Positions 36,606 through 47,811 of a stretch of DNA of 64,000 nucleotides are shown here, in pieces. How positions within the stretch are numbered: position 1 is the first letter of the stretch; each line of letters begins with the position of its first letter. Source of the stretch: Mycobacterium sp. 050128 (GTDB taxonomy: Bacteria; Actinomycetota; Actinomycetes; Mycobacteriales; Mycobacteriaceae); assembly GCF_036409155.1 (NCBI RefSeq), contig NZ_JAZGLW010000001.1, positions 806,001 through 870,000 on the forward strand. Reading direction: 5' to 3'. The notes beneath the pieces are model-generated. The model worked only from the letters and a program-made list of their open reading frames with translations. It made no database searches and had not been told where the DNA came from. A program made the translations under genes and the position numbers.

Positions 36606-37333
36606 CCACCGTCTGCGCGGATGCGCTCGTGAATCGTCAGCAGCAGATGGTCGACCTGGCTCTGAACCGCCGCTGACATCGGCGGCAGGTCGCTGACCTC
36701 CTGGACCAGTCGCTTGGCCAGCGTGCGCAGCTTGATGTTGGTTTCTTGCGAACGCCACTGCAGCACCCGAAACGCCTGGTCGGGGCTGATCCGGTAGATG
36801 GCCATCATCGCGCCCTTGGCCTGCTCGATAGCCGACCGGTTTTCGAACAGATCCGGCAGCGCCTCGTCGAGAACTTCCTGGCGGATTTCGTGACGGGCTT
36901 CGTCGATGCCGCTCAAGTCGATGTAGTAGCCCGCCGTTCCCCGCACCGCACCCGATTCGTCGTCCACGATGCGATCCGCCACGACGATCGCATCGTGCAC
37001 CGCGCCGGATGTGTCGACAAAGCGGTGACGACTGGAGAAAGACTCCCCGGAGTGCAACGCATGATGGAGCAGATCGCGGACGTGCGCCCGGTCGTCGGGA
37101 TGTTTGTGGGACAACATCAGTTTCGTCGTCGGTGCGACCGTTCCCGGCTCGTAGCCGTGCATCCGCGCGACCTCGTCGGACCACTCCCAGCGTTCTCCGT
37201 CGAACCAGAATTTGAAGCTGCCGATGTTCAGATATGAATTCGCGGCGCCCCCGGCCCCCCTCGTCGGCTGTTGCCGAGTCCGGGTGAATGTCGCGGCGCC
37301 CGCTTGCTTGGGCTGCTGCACGTCCTTCATCAT
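36602..37333 (-). CDS. PAS-ANTAR domain regulator
   Basis: A 243-aa protein. After about 35 polar residues a PAS fold spans about 36-150 (FKFWFDGERWEWSDEVARMH, LSHKHPDDRAHVRDLL, HRFVDTSGAVHDAIVVADR, GYYIDLSGIDEAR). The C-terminal ANTAR domain spans about 170-225 (RSAIEQAKGAMMAIYRISPD, AFRVLQWRSQETNIKLRTLA). ANTAR domains bind RNA hairpins to prevent transcription termination; PAS supplies the sensory input. The start at 37333 (MMKDVQQPKQ) is the only ATG near the domain. It is divergent from the thiC riboswitch region, which M. tuberculosis lacks this gene beside. Confidence 0.88.
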   Translation of the reverse strand: MMKDVQQPKQAGAATFTRTRQQPTRGAGGAANSYLNIGSFKFWFDGERWEWSDEVARMHGYEPGTVAPTTKLMLSHKHPDDRAHVRDLLHHALHSGESFSSRHRFVDTSGAVHDAIVVADRIVDDESGAVRGTAGYYIDLSGIDEARHEIRQEVLDEALPDLFENRSAIEQAKGAMMAIYRISPDQAFRVLQWRSQETNIKLRTLAKRLVQEVSDLPPMSAAVQSQVDHLLLTIHERIRADGG

Positions 37334-37504
37334 CTCGCTGCGGGAAATTGACGGAAGAGCGATCCGCTGATTGGAGCCGATTCCGTGGCGAGGTCCGGTG
37401 GATATTTTCGCAATCTGGACCGCTTGGGCGCTCCCGTGCGGCGCGGATGCCCCGGGGTGGGGGTAACGTCGCCTACGGGCGTTTAGCCACCGAAAAAGTA
37501 AACA

Positions 37505-40070
<2,566 letters not shown>

Positions 40071-40074
<4 letters not shown>

Positions 40075-40691
40075 ATCTCGACCCGATCGCGGGTATCGCG
40101 CACCAACCCGACGGTGCCGCGCACGGTGTCGTGGTGCTCACGCACGGCGCCGGCGGCAACCGCGAATCGGATCTGCTGCAACGGATTTGCGACGAGTGGG
40201 CGCGGCGTGGCTGGCTGGCGGTTCGGTACAACCTGCCCTACCGGCGCCGCCGTCCCAAAGGGCCGCCGTCCGGCTCAGCGGCCACCGACCGCGCTGGAAT
40301 CGAGGAGGCAATCGCGTTGTGCCGCAAGCTTGCCGACGGCCCGTTGATCGCGGGCGGACATTCCTACGGCGGCCGGCAGACGTCGATGGTGGTCGCCGAG
40401 GCAGACCCGCCCGGGGTCGACGTTTTGACACTGTTTTCGTACCCGGTCCATCCACCGGGAAAGCCGGAACGACCCCGCACCGAACACCTGCCCGCCATTC
40501 GGGTGCCTACCGTGTTCACCCACGGTACGTCGGATCCCTTCGGCACCCCGGCCGAGGTGCGTGATGCCGCGGCGTTGATCCCCGCGGCGACCGAGGTCGT
40601 CGAAATCACCGGCGCGCGACACGATTTGCGCTCGAAGACACTCGACGTGCCCGCGCTCGCGGTCGATGCGGCGCTGCGCCTGTTGGGCTGA
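40071..40691 (+). CDS. Alpha/beta hydrolase, dienelactone-hydrolase/KANL3-Tex30 type (Rv0421c-like)
   Basis: A 206-aa alpha/beta hydrolase. The oxyanion strand is VVLTHGAGGNRESDLLQ, the nucleophile elbow is IAGGHSYGGRQTSM (G-H-S-Y-G), the acid is in THGTSDPFGTP, and the His is in ITGARHDLRSK. Start GTG 40071 overlaps the thiD stop (GTGA), so it belongs to the thiC-thiD transcript, as Rv0421c does in M. tuberculosis. A link with thiamine metabolism is not known. A GTG one codon earlier is equally possible. Confidence 0.88.
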
Positions 40692-40695
40692 GGCG

Positions 40696-40974
40696 CTACT
40701 GCCCCGGCAGCGTGCACGTGGCGGGAAGCAACAAAATCGCGGGCCACAGCGCGGCGGCTTCGCCGAACGCGACCAGGTCCGGACTGATGGGGGTCACTTT
40801 CGCCCATTCCGTTTGCAGTTCGCGCACCCGGTCGGGGTGGATGGTGGCCCAGAAGAAGCCGATCAGGAGGTAGGGCAGGGCGAGCCATAGGGCCAATTCG
40901 ATGAGTGCCTGGACCGAAACCGGACGCGCGAGCCCGTTGCGAATGCGGGCCAATCCTGCCGCCAACGCTGCCAT
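40696..40974 (-). CDS. Small two-helix membrane protein A
   Basis: A 92-aa membrane protein with two hydrophobic helices (ALIELALWLALPYLLIGFFW and ALWPAILLLPATC) separated by a charged loop (IHPDRVRELQTEW). It is divergent from the small membrane protein at 41016, and the two share the plan A-L-x-L-x-x-P-Y-x-x-x-G-x-x-W-x-x-x-H-x(5)-R...Q plus a second WP-x-L-L helix. They are probably ancient duplicates. The function is unknown. Confidence 0.62.
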   Translation of the reverse strand: MAALAAGLARIRNGLARPVSVQALIELALWLALPYLLIGFFWATIHPDRVRELQTEWAKVTPISPDLVAFGEAAALWPAILLLPATCTLPGQ

Positions 40975-41015
40975 ATGCGCAACGATAAGGCAGACACCCG
41001 GAAGGAGTCAGTCGG

Positions 41016-41240
41016 TTGATCGCCAAGCTGCGGCAGTTGTTGAACTACGAGATGACGGTGGCCGAGTGGATCGCACTCGCGGTGCTGCTGGGCATCCCCT
41101 ATTCGATCGTCGGGCTGATCTGGTCGTCGACACACACCGCCCATCTTCGTGGCATGCAGGGCGCCGACCTGGTGGTGTCGTTCCTCGGCTCGATCGTGTC
41201 CTGGCCGGTGCTGCTGTTCGCCAACGTCTGCATGACATGA
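41016..41240 (+). CDS. Small two-helix membrane protein B
   Basis: A 74-aa membrane protein with hydrophobic helices at about 16-36 (WIALAVLLGIPYSIVGLIW) and 52-70 (VVSFLGSIVSWPVLLFANVC) and the loop STHTAHLRGMQG between them. Translation starts at TTG 41016, supported by a strong GGAAGGAG site 7 bp upstream. It is divergent from, and related to, the protein at 40696. The M. tuberculosis neighbour Rv0420c is also a small membrane protein, but orthology cannot be decided here. Confidence 0.65.
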   Translation: MIAKLRQLLNYEMTVAEWIALAVLLGIPYSIVGLIWSSTHTAHLRGMQGADLVVSFLGSIVSWPVLLFANVCMT

Positions 41241-41252
41241 CGGTCGACGCTA

Positions 41253-41290
41253 TTTAGACAGTCCAGACTGGACAGTTTCAACTGTCTAAT
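41253..41290. promoter_or_regulatory. Nested dyads upstream of the MarR gene (likely MarR operator)
   Basis: Outer perfect inverted repeat TAGACAGT (41255-41262) / ACTGTCTA (41281-41288). An inner perfect repeat GTCCAG-A-CTGGAC occupies 41261-41273. The region lies 13-50 bp before the MarR start, the normal place for autoregulation. Confidence 0.65.
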
Positions 41291-41303
41291 TTACGATGGT
41301 GTG

Positions 41304-41741
41304 ATGGATGGCATCGGCGAATCCGCTGCAACCGCCGCCCGAGACATTCGAGTGGTGTTCAGCCGCCTACGACGTCGGCTGCGAGATGTCGAGGTCCGCA
41401 ACGATCTGACCCCGTCACAGACAGCGGTGCTCACCCGGCTCTGGAAAGAGGGAGCATCGTCGGCGAGCGTGCTGGCCGGCGCAGAGCGGGTACGTCCTCA
41501 GTCGATGGCGACCATCCTGGCCGCCCTGGGCCAACGCGGATTCATCGAGCGCACACCCGACCCCGAAGATGGTCGGCGCCAAGTGGTCTCGTTGACCAAG
41601 GCGGGCCGTCAGCGCGCCGAAAGCGACCGCCAAGTGCGGGAGGAGTGGCTGGCCCGTGAGTTGCAGGAACGCTACTCCGAAGCCGAGCGCCGCATCATCG
41701 TCGACGCGTTAGCACTGCTTGAAAGATTGACCGAATCCTGA
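41304..41741 (+). CDS. MarR family transcriptional regulator
   Basis: A 145-aa winged-helix MarR regulator. The DNA-binding core is LTPSQTAVLTRLWKEG, then RVRPQSMATILAALGQRGFI (recognition helix) and RTPDPEDGRRQVVSLTKAGR (wing). Helices at both ends form the dimer interface. ATG 41304 follows a possible GTG at 41301. It is followed after 16 bp by the luciferase-like oxidoreductase gene and preceded by nested dyads, so it probably controls its own operon in response to a small molecule. Confidence 0.9.
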   Translation: MDGIGESAATAARDIRVVFSRLRRRLRDVEVRNDLTPSQTAVLTRLWKEGASSASVLAGAERVRPQSMATILAALGQRGFIERTPDPEDGRRQVVSLTKAGRQRAESDRQVREEWLARELQERYSEAERRIIVDALALLERLTES

Positions 41742-41757
41742 AAGGGCATTGGCTGCA

Positions 41758-42630
41758 ATGGAAATAGGTGTGCACTTTATCGACTTTCTGCCCGGCGACA
41801 CCGCCGAGCTGGGTCCGACGTTGACCGACGCGGCAAAGACCGCGGAGCAAGCGGGCGCGACCATGTTTACCCTGGCCGATCATTTCCTTCAGATGGAGAA
41901 CACCGGGCGGCCCGCCGAGGACCCATTCCTCGAGGGCTACACATCGCTGGGTTTCCTTGCCGGGCAAACGACCACGATCGACCTCACCCTGTTGGTCACC
42001 GGAGTCACGTATCGCTACCCGGGCGTGCTGGCCAAAACGGTCACCACCTTGGACGTGCTGTCGCGGGGCCGCTCGATGCTGGGCCTGGGCGCGGCGTGGT
42101 ACGACCGCGAACATGCGGCCCTGGGCATTCCCTATCCGCCGGTGAGCCAGCGCTTCGAGATGCTCGAGGAGACGCTGCAAATCTGCCGGCAGATGTGGAG
42201 CGACGACAACGGGCCTTACGCCGGCAAGCATTATCAGCTGGCCGAGACAATCTGTGAGCCGCAACCGATTCGGCGCCCGCCGATCCTGATCGGTGGCGAT
42301 GGCGAGAAGAAGACGCTGCGACTGGTCGCACAGTATGCCGACATCTGGAACAGCACGGTTCGAGAGGTCGACATGCTCCGGCACAAGGTCGACGTACTGA
42401 ATCGGCACTGCGACACGGTGGGCCGGGACCCCGGCGACATCCGCAAAACCGTTGGCCATATTGCCGACCCGTTCGAGGACGTCGACGGCTACCTGAAGAC
42501 GGTGGAACGGTACGCCGAGCTGGGATTCACGATGATCAACGTCGGCCCGCTGCCGGGAAATCCCGATCCGGTCGGCTACATCCGCCGCCTCGGCGACGAG
42601 CTGGTTTCAAGGCTCGTCGAGATCGGTTGA
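41758..42630 (+). CDS. Luciferase-like (LLM class) F420-dependent oxidoreductase
   Basis: A 290-aa TIM-barrel enzyme of the luciferase-like family. Markers are MEIGVHFIDFLP at the N-terminus, LADHFLQM, VTGVTYRYPGVLAKTVTTLD with LSRGRSMLGLGAAWYDREH (the F420-type signature), and ILIGGDGEKKTLRLVAQYAD. Start ATG 41758 has an AAAGGG site at good distance; a TTG at 41749 is too close to that site. It is probably co-transcribed with the MarR gene. Confidence 0.9.
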   Translation: MEIGVHFIDFLPGDTAELGPTLTDAAKTAEQAGATMFTLADHFLQMENTGRPAEDPFLEGYTSLGFLAGQTTTIDLTLLVTGVTYRYPGVLAKTVTTLDVLSRGRSMLGLGAAWYDREHAALGIPYPPVSQRFEMLEETLQICRQMWSDDNGPYAGKHYQLAETICEPQPIRRPPILIGGDGEKKTLRLVAQYADIWNSTVREVDMLRHKVDVLNRHCDTVGRDPGDIRKTVGHIADPFEDVDGYLKTVERYAELGFTMINVGPLPGNPDPVGYIRRLGDELVSRLVEIG

Positions 42631-42642
42631 GCGCCAGCGTAT

Positions 42643-43146
42643 TTAGGCAGCCATGCCCGAGATGGCCGGTAGATCGACGTTGTCGACGATGAGAACCGTG
42701 GCGGGAGCTCCCGAATACCTGTCGTGATAGCGATCCCGCTCCACACTCCCGGTGATCGCGCTGAGGATCCCGACGACAATGCCGACCACGATCAGGACCG
42801 CACCGATCGCAATTCCGGCAATGGCCAACCCGCGGCCACCTTCACCGGTCTGCTTGATCTTGCCCAGCGCGATGATGCCGAAGATGATGCCCAGGATGGG
42901 TCCGATGCCGCAGAGCCAGCCCAACAACGAGCAGACCAACGACGCGATGGCCATGCCATTGGTGCCGACGGCTGCCGGATAACCGGGACCCGGCGGGGGC
43001 GCATAACCCGGCGCCGGTGGCGGGTAATTTCCGCCCGGTCCAGGCGGGTAGCTCGGTCCCGGTGGAGGTGGCGAATAACCCTGTCCCGGTGGCGGATATC
43101 CGGATTCGCCGGGTGGGGGCGGATAGCTAGGCGGTTCTTCCGTCAC
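42643..43146 (-). CDS. Proline-rich DUF4190 membrane protein
   Basis: A 167-aa protein. Residues 1-58 are a low-complexity Pro/Gly/Tyr region (PPPPGESGYPPPGQGYSPPP and similar). Two membrane helices follow (about 65-92 MAIASLVCSLLGWLCGIGPI and onward, and 108-130 IAIGAVLIVVGIVVGI), then a short outside tail. This is the DUF4190 plan, common for actinobacterial cell-envelope proteins. The Pro/Tyr region may bind partners or form condensates. The function is unknown. It is monocistronic. Confidence 0.82.
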   Translation of the reverse strand: MTEEPPSYPPPPGESGYPPPGQGYSPPPPGPSYPPGPGGNYPPPAPGYAPPPGPGYPAAVGTNGMAIASLVCSLLGWLCGIGPILGIIFGIIALGKIKQTGEGGRGLAIAGIAIGAVLIVVGIVVGILSAITGSVERDRYHDRYSGAPATVLIVDNVDLPAISGMAA

Positions 43147-43189
43147 GGACGCCTCCTGAGGTCAAGTGGTTGCTTACTCTACGCCTTGG

Positions 43190-44686
43190 TTAGCCGGGAT
43201 AGCGCGTGTAGCACGCGTCGATGTCGCCGGCCACGCCGCCGCGGAACGCCGCGATGCGCGTGAAGCCGGCGGGCACGCTGGTCCCGTCCGCATCGCTGGC
43301 GACCATGTGGTTGGTGAGCAAACCGGCGACGGCCTCGTCGAGGTCGCCCGCAGTCAGCAGCAGCTCCTTGTGGGAGGGGGTGTCGATCGGTTCGGCCATC
43401 TTGCGGTGCACCACACCGGTCAGGCACGCGGTCCGCAGCGCGGTCCACGGGCTCTGCATCGGTAGACCGCGTTCGTGTTGTACCGCAAGCGCGTATCTCG
43501 ACATGACGATCGACAGGGCGGTGTCATCGCCTTGCGGCAGGGTGTGTTCCTTCTCGTCGGAGACCTTCGCCATCGCCGCCAGGCCCGCCAGGTCGACCAT
43601 GATGGTGTTGGTGGCCGGGCAGTAGGACGCGGGCGGACTGGGTTTCGCATCGGGGCAAGGGGTTGTGTGGAAGGACAGGGTCGGCGCGCTCTTCGGCGAG
43701 AACACCTTTCCCAACAACTCCATCAGCGTCGACAGAGTGTCTTCGTTGAGCGCGACCTCACCGCTCTGCGGGTCCCCGTTGGGGTCGGTCTGCAAGGCCT
43801 TGGGCAGGTCTCCGCGGCGTTGCGCGATTTCCTGCTGGTTGATTCCCGCGCACGCCGAAGCGCCGCTGACGAAACCCATCTGGAAGGCACCGACCCGATC
43901 CAGCGCCGACCCGTGCTCGTCGTCGTTCTCGGTGTCGGCATCCATTACCGGGTCGCGGGTGACGATGATCCCGGCCAGCACATGGTCGAGGCCGTCGGCG
44001 GTGCTCAGCGTGAAACGCGGCGACTTCCCGGCGGCCACCCAATACAGGTAGACCCCCGCGAAGCAGTCGGCCTGCTGCTCACGAACGATGGTCGGGTCCG
44101 TTCTCGTCACCAGCTTCGCCATCTGCTGCAAGGCGTGCCCGAACTCGTGCGCCAGCACGCCGGTGACGGACATGTCGCCGAAATACTTCTGCGCGACCGG
44201 CATGAACACTGCGCGGTCCCAGGCGATCAGGTTGCAGCGGGCCGTGAAAAAGGCGTTGACGAGCTTGTACGTTTCGTTGTGGCAAACGATCGGGCTGCTC
44301 GGATCGTTGGAGTCGTAGGAGACCAGTTTCGCGACGGGCAGAAACGTGCCCTTCAACGACTGGCTGTACGCCGATTTCCAGTAGTCCTCGATGTCGTTAA
44401 CCGACAGCAACGACAGCTTGTCGATCAGCCCGTTGTCGGTGTTGATCACCGTGCCGGTCGGCGGCGGCGGGTTCTCGCGGATCCCGCTGTGGCCGTCGGT
44501 GGCGAGCAGATCAGCCACCCGGAACGGGTCGTTGAGCATCGACAAGGGCCGCCCGTCGAGGACTGTCGTACACCCCGCTACCACGAACACCGTCGCTGCA
44601 CAGGCAATTGCCGCGTTCAGCGAACCGCTGATGACGCGCCTGCGGCTGCCATGCAACCGAAGTCGACCTTGCCCGCGGTTCATCAT
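43190..44686 (-). CDS. lpqM: Lipoprotein peptidase LpqM
   Basis: Exported lipoprotein with a neutral zinc metallopeptidase domain, 498 aa from ATG 44686 (MMNRGQGRLRLHG), equal to M. tuberculosis LpqM. The signal peptide ends in the lipobox VAGC. The zinc site is VTGVLAHEFGHALQQMA (HExxH), with the third ligand probably in REQQADCFAGVYL. Upstream ATGs at 44698 and 44713 add residues without a signal-peptide role. It precedes the lpqL paralogue and lpqL on the same strand. Confidence 0.9.
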   Translation of the reverse strand: MMNRGQGRLRLHGSRRRVISGSLNAAIACAATVFVVAGCTTVLDGRPLSMLNDPFRVADLLATDGHSGIRENPPPPTGTVINTDNGLIDKLSLLSVNDIEDYWKSAYSQSLKGTFLPVAKLVSYDSNDPSSPIVCHNETYKLVNAFFTARCNLIAWDRAVFMPVAQKYFGDMSVTGVLAHEFGHALQQMAKLVTRTDPTIVREQQADCFAGVYLYWVAAGKSPRFTLSTADGLDHVLAGIIVTRDPVMDADTENDDEHGSALDRVGAFQMGFVSGASACAGINQQEIAQRRGDLPKALQTDPNGDPQSGEVALNEDTLSTLMELLGKVFSPKSAPTLSFHTTPCPDAKPSPPASYCPATNTIMVDLAGLAAMAKVSDEKEHTLPQGDDTALSIVMSRYALAVQHERGLPMQSPWTALRTACLTGVVHRKMAEPIDTPSHKELLLTAGDLDEAVAGLLTNHMVASDADGTSVPAGFTRIAAFRGGVAGDIDACYTRYPG

Positions 44687-44789
44687 GCCCAACCTCATCC
44701 CGACCGGCTGCACGGCAGCAGCAAAGGGTTCTCATTCTAGGTCCGCTGGTTGAACAGCGTAGCGAAAACCAGCGGCCCAGCAAACGCCG

Positions 44790-46259
44790 CTAGGGTAACC
44801 GGGTCCGATGCCGCTTGTCATGGAGCGGGACGCCGTTAGCGCCGGAAATCGACATGGCGTAGCTGCCTGCCGCGTATGCCACGCCAGAACCCATGACTGC
44901 CAATGCTTCCCGGTTGATATTGTCGATCGTGTCGCGGGGGCTTTGGAAATTGGGGTCGTACCCGACACCCGCCTTGCCGCCCCACAGCCGAGCTTGCACA
45001 GGGGATTTCAGCTGCGATGCGCCGGTGCTCATGCCGCCGATCGGTACCCCCGCGATCATGAAGGGGTGGTAGTCGGTGCGGGTGCCCAACGGCATGTCGG
45101 CGGGCCGCTTGCCGGCCAGATTGAGATAGCCCGACAGCGTGCGCTCGATACCGGCCGACCCTTCGGGCACATCGGCGGACGCGATCCCCTGTCCGGGCGG
45201 ACCGGACTGATCGCCGTCGTCGGTGAAGAACCCGGCGTTCGGCGAACCGAGCAGATTGAAGTTCAGGTACATCGCGATGTCGTTGAGCTGCTCGTCATCC
45301 AGGCCGAACACGTAATCCATGACGCCGTTGAGCCCATCCTCGTCGGCCCCCCAGAACACGAACCGTACCGCGTTGTTCACCGGTGCCAGCGGGCCCAGCT
45401 GCAGGGCGGTTTCCAGCACCGCGGCCACCCCGGACCCGTTGTCGTTGATGCCCGGACCGCTGCGCGGACCGTCGAGATGAGCGCCAACCATGATCACGTC
45501 GTTCGTCGATCCGGTTTTGGTCTGTGCCAGCACGTTTCGCGATGTGATCTTGATGTTCTCGGCGTCCAGGACCAGGTGCACCGGTGCGGTGGCGTGGGAC
45601 AGCGCGCTGCCCCCGTTGCTGCTCACGACAGCGACCGGCATGGTCAGCTGCTTGTAGTAGCCCGGGGTGAACAGCGTGGGCGGGGCTCCTTCGCCGGTGG
45701 GTGTGCTGACCACGATCACTGCCGCGGCTCCCTTTGCCCTCGCGCTGTTCTGCTTGTCGACCACCGAGCAGCGCGCGTCGTCGACGACGGCGATGGCACC
45801 CGCGGGCAGCGCGGCCGGGTAATCGCCCGCCGCGCACCCCGATGGTTGCGTGGGCTTCACCGGTTGGCCGCTGAGACCGCCGGGCGGCGTCCGCACCAAC
45901 AGCGAGGCCTGGTCCAGCGGATAGCTGCTGCCGGCGATCGTCAGCGACGGCTTACCCGGCGACACCGCGTACAGCCGGTCGAACTGCGGCGTGGCCACAT
46001 CGAACCCCTTGTCGCGCAACGCTTTCGCGACATATTCGACGCTGGCGTCGTAGCCCGGCGTCCCCGCTGCCCGGTTCCCCTTATTGGCGTTGGCGATGTC
46101 CTGCAGCGCCCGCAGGTGCACGAACATCCCGTCGGCAGTGACCTTTCCGGCCAGCACACGGCCGAGGTCCGGCGCGGCAGCCGGCGGCCCCTGCCGCGGC
46201 GACGAGCACCCTGCCACCAGCCCGATCAGCACCAACACCGAGCACAGGTGCCGGATCAT
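44790..46259 (-). CDS. LpqL-like M28 lipoprotein paralogue, predicted catalytically dead
   Basis: A 489-aa lipoprotein (lipobox VAGC, Cys18) collinear with LpqL: protease-associated domain at about 110-230 inserted in an M28 aminopeptidase domain. His261 and Asp273 of the metal site are kept (GAHLDG, GINDNGSG). The general-base Glu is Asp306 (WGADEDG against WGAEELG in LpqL), the Zn1 ligand Asp is Asn335 (YLNFN against YLNFD), and the Zn2 ligand His is Gln439 (NFQSPRDT against NYHKSTDT). It starts 4 bp inside the lpqL stop (ATGA). It is likely a binding or regulatory protein rather than a peptidase. Confidence 0.87.
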   Translation of the reverse strand: MIRHLCSVLVLIGLVAGCSSPRQGPPAAAPDLGRVLAGKVTADGMFVHLRALQDIANANKGNRAAGTPGYDASVEYVAKALRDKGFDVATPQFDRLYAVSPGKPSLTIAGSSYPLDQASLLVRTPPGGLSGQPVKPTQPSGCAAGDYPAALPAGAIAVVDDARCSVVDKQNSARAKGAAAVIVVSTPTGEGAPPTLFTPGYYKQLTMPVAVVSSNGGSALSHATAPVHLVLDAENIKITSRNVLAQTKTGSTNDVIMVGAHLDGPRSGPGINDNGSGVAAVLETALQLGPLAPVNNAVRFVFWGADEDGLNGVMDYVFGLDDEQLNDIAMYLNFNLLGSPNAGFFTDDGDQSGPPGQGIASADVPEGSAGIERTLSGYLNLAGKRPADMPLGTRTDYHPFMIAGVPIGGMSTGASQLKSPVQARLWGGKAGVGYDPNFQSPRDTIDNINREALAVMGSGVAYAAGSYAMSISGANGVPLHDKRHRTRLP

Positions 46260-47752
46260 GGTTTTGCAAGCACGTGGCGGGTGCGGTCTGCCACGGCGGG
46301 AACCCCGTTGTGTCCGGTCAGGTCCTGGGCGTACAGACCGATCGCGTAGGCCACGCCGGCGCCGTTGATGCCCAGAGAGGTGCGGTCGATGTGGTCGAGG
46401 GTGTCGGTGCTCTTGTGATAGTTCGGATCGAATGGCTCATCCGCCGTCCCGCCCCACAACTTGACCTGGTCGGCGGACTTCTTTGCCTCCGCACCGGAGA
46501 ACAGACCGCCCGACGGGATACCGGCCTGGGTGAAGCCGTCGTAGTCGGAGCGTCCGTCGAACTGCGTGTCCTGGGCGGTCTTGCCGGCAGTCTTCAGGTA
46601 TGCGACCAGGGTGCGCTCGATACCGGCCGAACCTTCTGGCACCACCGGTTGGCCGCGGGTGTCCGCCGGCAGGGATTGATCACCGTCATAGGTGAAGTAA
46701 CCGGGATTCGGCGAGGCGAGCACGTCGAAGTTCAGGTACAGCGCAATGTTTTTGAGGTCGTCGGAATTCAGCGATTCGACGTAATTGCGCGATCCGATCA
46801 ATCCGAGTTCCTCGGCGCCCCAGAACGCGAACCGCACCGCGTTGTGCACCTGGGGCGAATTCCCCAGCTGCACTGCGGTTTCCAAGACTGCGGCGACGCC
46901 AGAGCCGTTGTCGTTGATGCCCGGTCCCGCAAGCACGCTGTCCAGGTGTGCGCCCGCCATCACCACGTCGGTGGGCGAGCCCGTCTTGGTCTGCGCGATG
47001 ACGTTGCGCGCTTTGAAACTCTGGCTGCTGGCGTCCAGTTTGATCGTGACCGGCCCGGGCTGGGCACGCAGCTGCAAACCGGTGGACTTGGTGACACCGA
47101 CCGCCGGAATACGCACGACGGTGTTGGCTCCGAGCGTGCCGCCCATCTGTTCCTCGTCGACATTGTCGGCGACGATCAACGCCACGGCGCCGCGCTGTGC
47201 GGCGGCGTCCTCCTTCTGCGCGAATGGGCAAGTGCCGCGGTCCACCAGGACCACCGCGCCCTTCACCGGAAGATTGTCGTAGTCCGAGGCCGCGCAAGCC
47301 TGGCCGTTGCCCGTCGACACCGCCAGCAACGGGCCGCTGACCCCGTCGGATCCGGTGCCGAGGCTGAACTCGAGCGCGCGCGCCTCGACGGCCTTCCCGC
47401 CGACCGTCACCGTGGGCTTCTCGGAATGAAAGACCCGCGCCGAAAACTCGGGGGTCTGCACGTCGAAACCGCTGTGGCGCAACGTGTTCACCACATAGTC
47501 GACGCTGGCGTCGTAGCCGGGTGTGCCCACCGCCCGGGTGCCGTTATTGGCGTTGGCGATGTCTTGCAGCTTGGTCAGGTGCACCATCATCGCGTCGGCC
47601 GTGACCTTGTTGTGCATGGTGTTGGCGAACTCCGCCGCGGCGGGATCGCTCACCTGCTGGGAGTTCGCCGCCCGGTGCATGCAACCGGTCATCACCGCGG
47701 CGAGCGCGACCGTGGCGAGCATCGCCGCAAGCGTTCGGGATTTGTTCACCAT
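46256..47752 (-). CDS. lpqL: M28 aminopeptidase lipoprotein LpqL
   Basis: Exported zinc aminopeptidase, 498 aa, close to M. tuberculosis LpqL (500 aa). The signal peptide has its lipobox at TGC (Cys24). The M28 site is complete by comparison with Streptomyces griseus aminopeptidase: His269, bridging Asp281, general base Glu314, Glu315, Asp343 and His446, with the family spacings (12 residues His to Asp, 28 Glu to Asp). A protease-associated domain lies at about 130-245. ATG 47752 gives MVNKSR, as in M. tuberculosis. It is coupled to the paralogue downstream. Confidence 0.94.
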   Translation of the reverse strand: MVNKSRTLAAMLATVALAAVMTGCMHRAANSQQVSDPAAAEFANTMHNKVTADAMMVHLTKLQDIANANNGTRAVGTPGYDASVDYVVNTLRHSGFDVQTPEFSARVFHSEKPTVTVGGKAVEARALEFSLGTGSDGVSGPLLAVSTGNGQACAASDYDNLPVKGAVVLVDRGTCPFAQKEDAAAQRGAVALIVADNVDEEQMGGTLGANTVVRIPAVGVTKSTGLQLRAQPGPVTIKLDASSQSFKARNVIAQTKTGSPTDVVMAGAHLDSVLAGPGINDNGSGVAAVLETAVQLGNSPQVHNAVRFAFWGAEELGLIGSRNYVESLNSDDLKNIALYLNFDVLASPNPGYFTYDGDQSLPADTRGQPVVPEGSAGIERTLVAYLKTAGKTAQDTQFDGRSDYDGFTQAGIPSGGLFSGAEAKKSADQVKLWGGTADEPFDPNYHKSTDTLDHIDRTSLGINGAGVAYAIGLYAQDLTGHNGVPAVADRTRHVLAKP

Positions 47753-47811
47753 CGCGCCCAAGGTTAGACGCCCGTCGCGCCGCGGCGCATTCGGCTCACC
47801 GCGGCGTGAGG

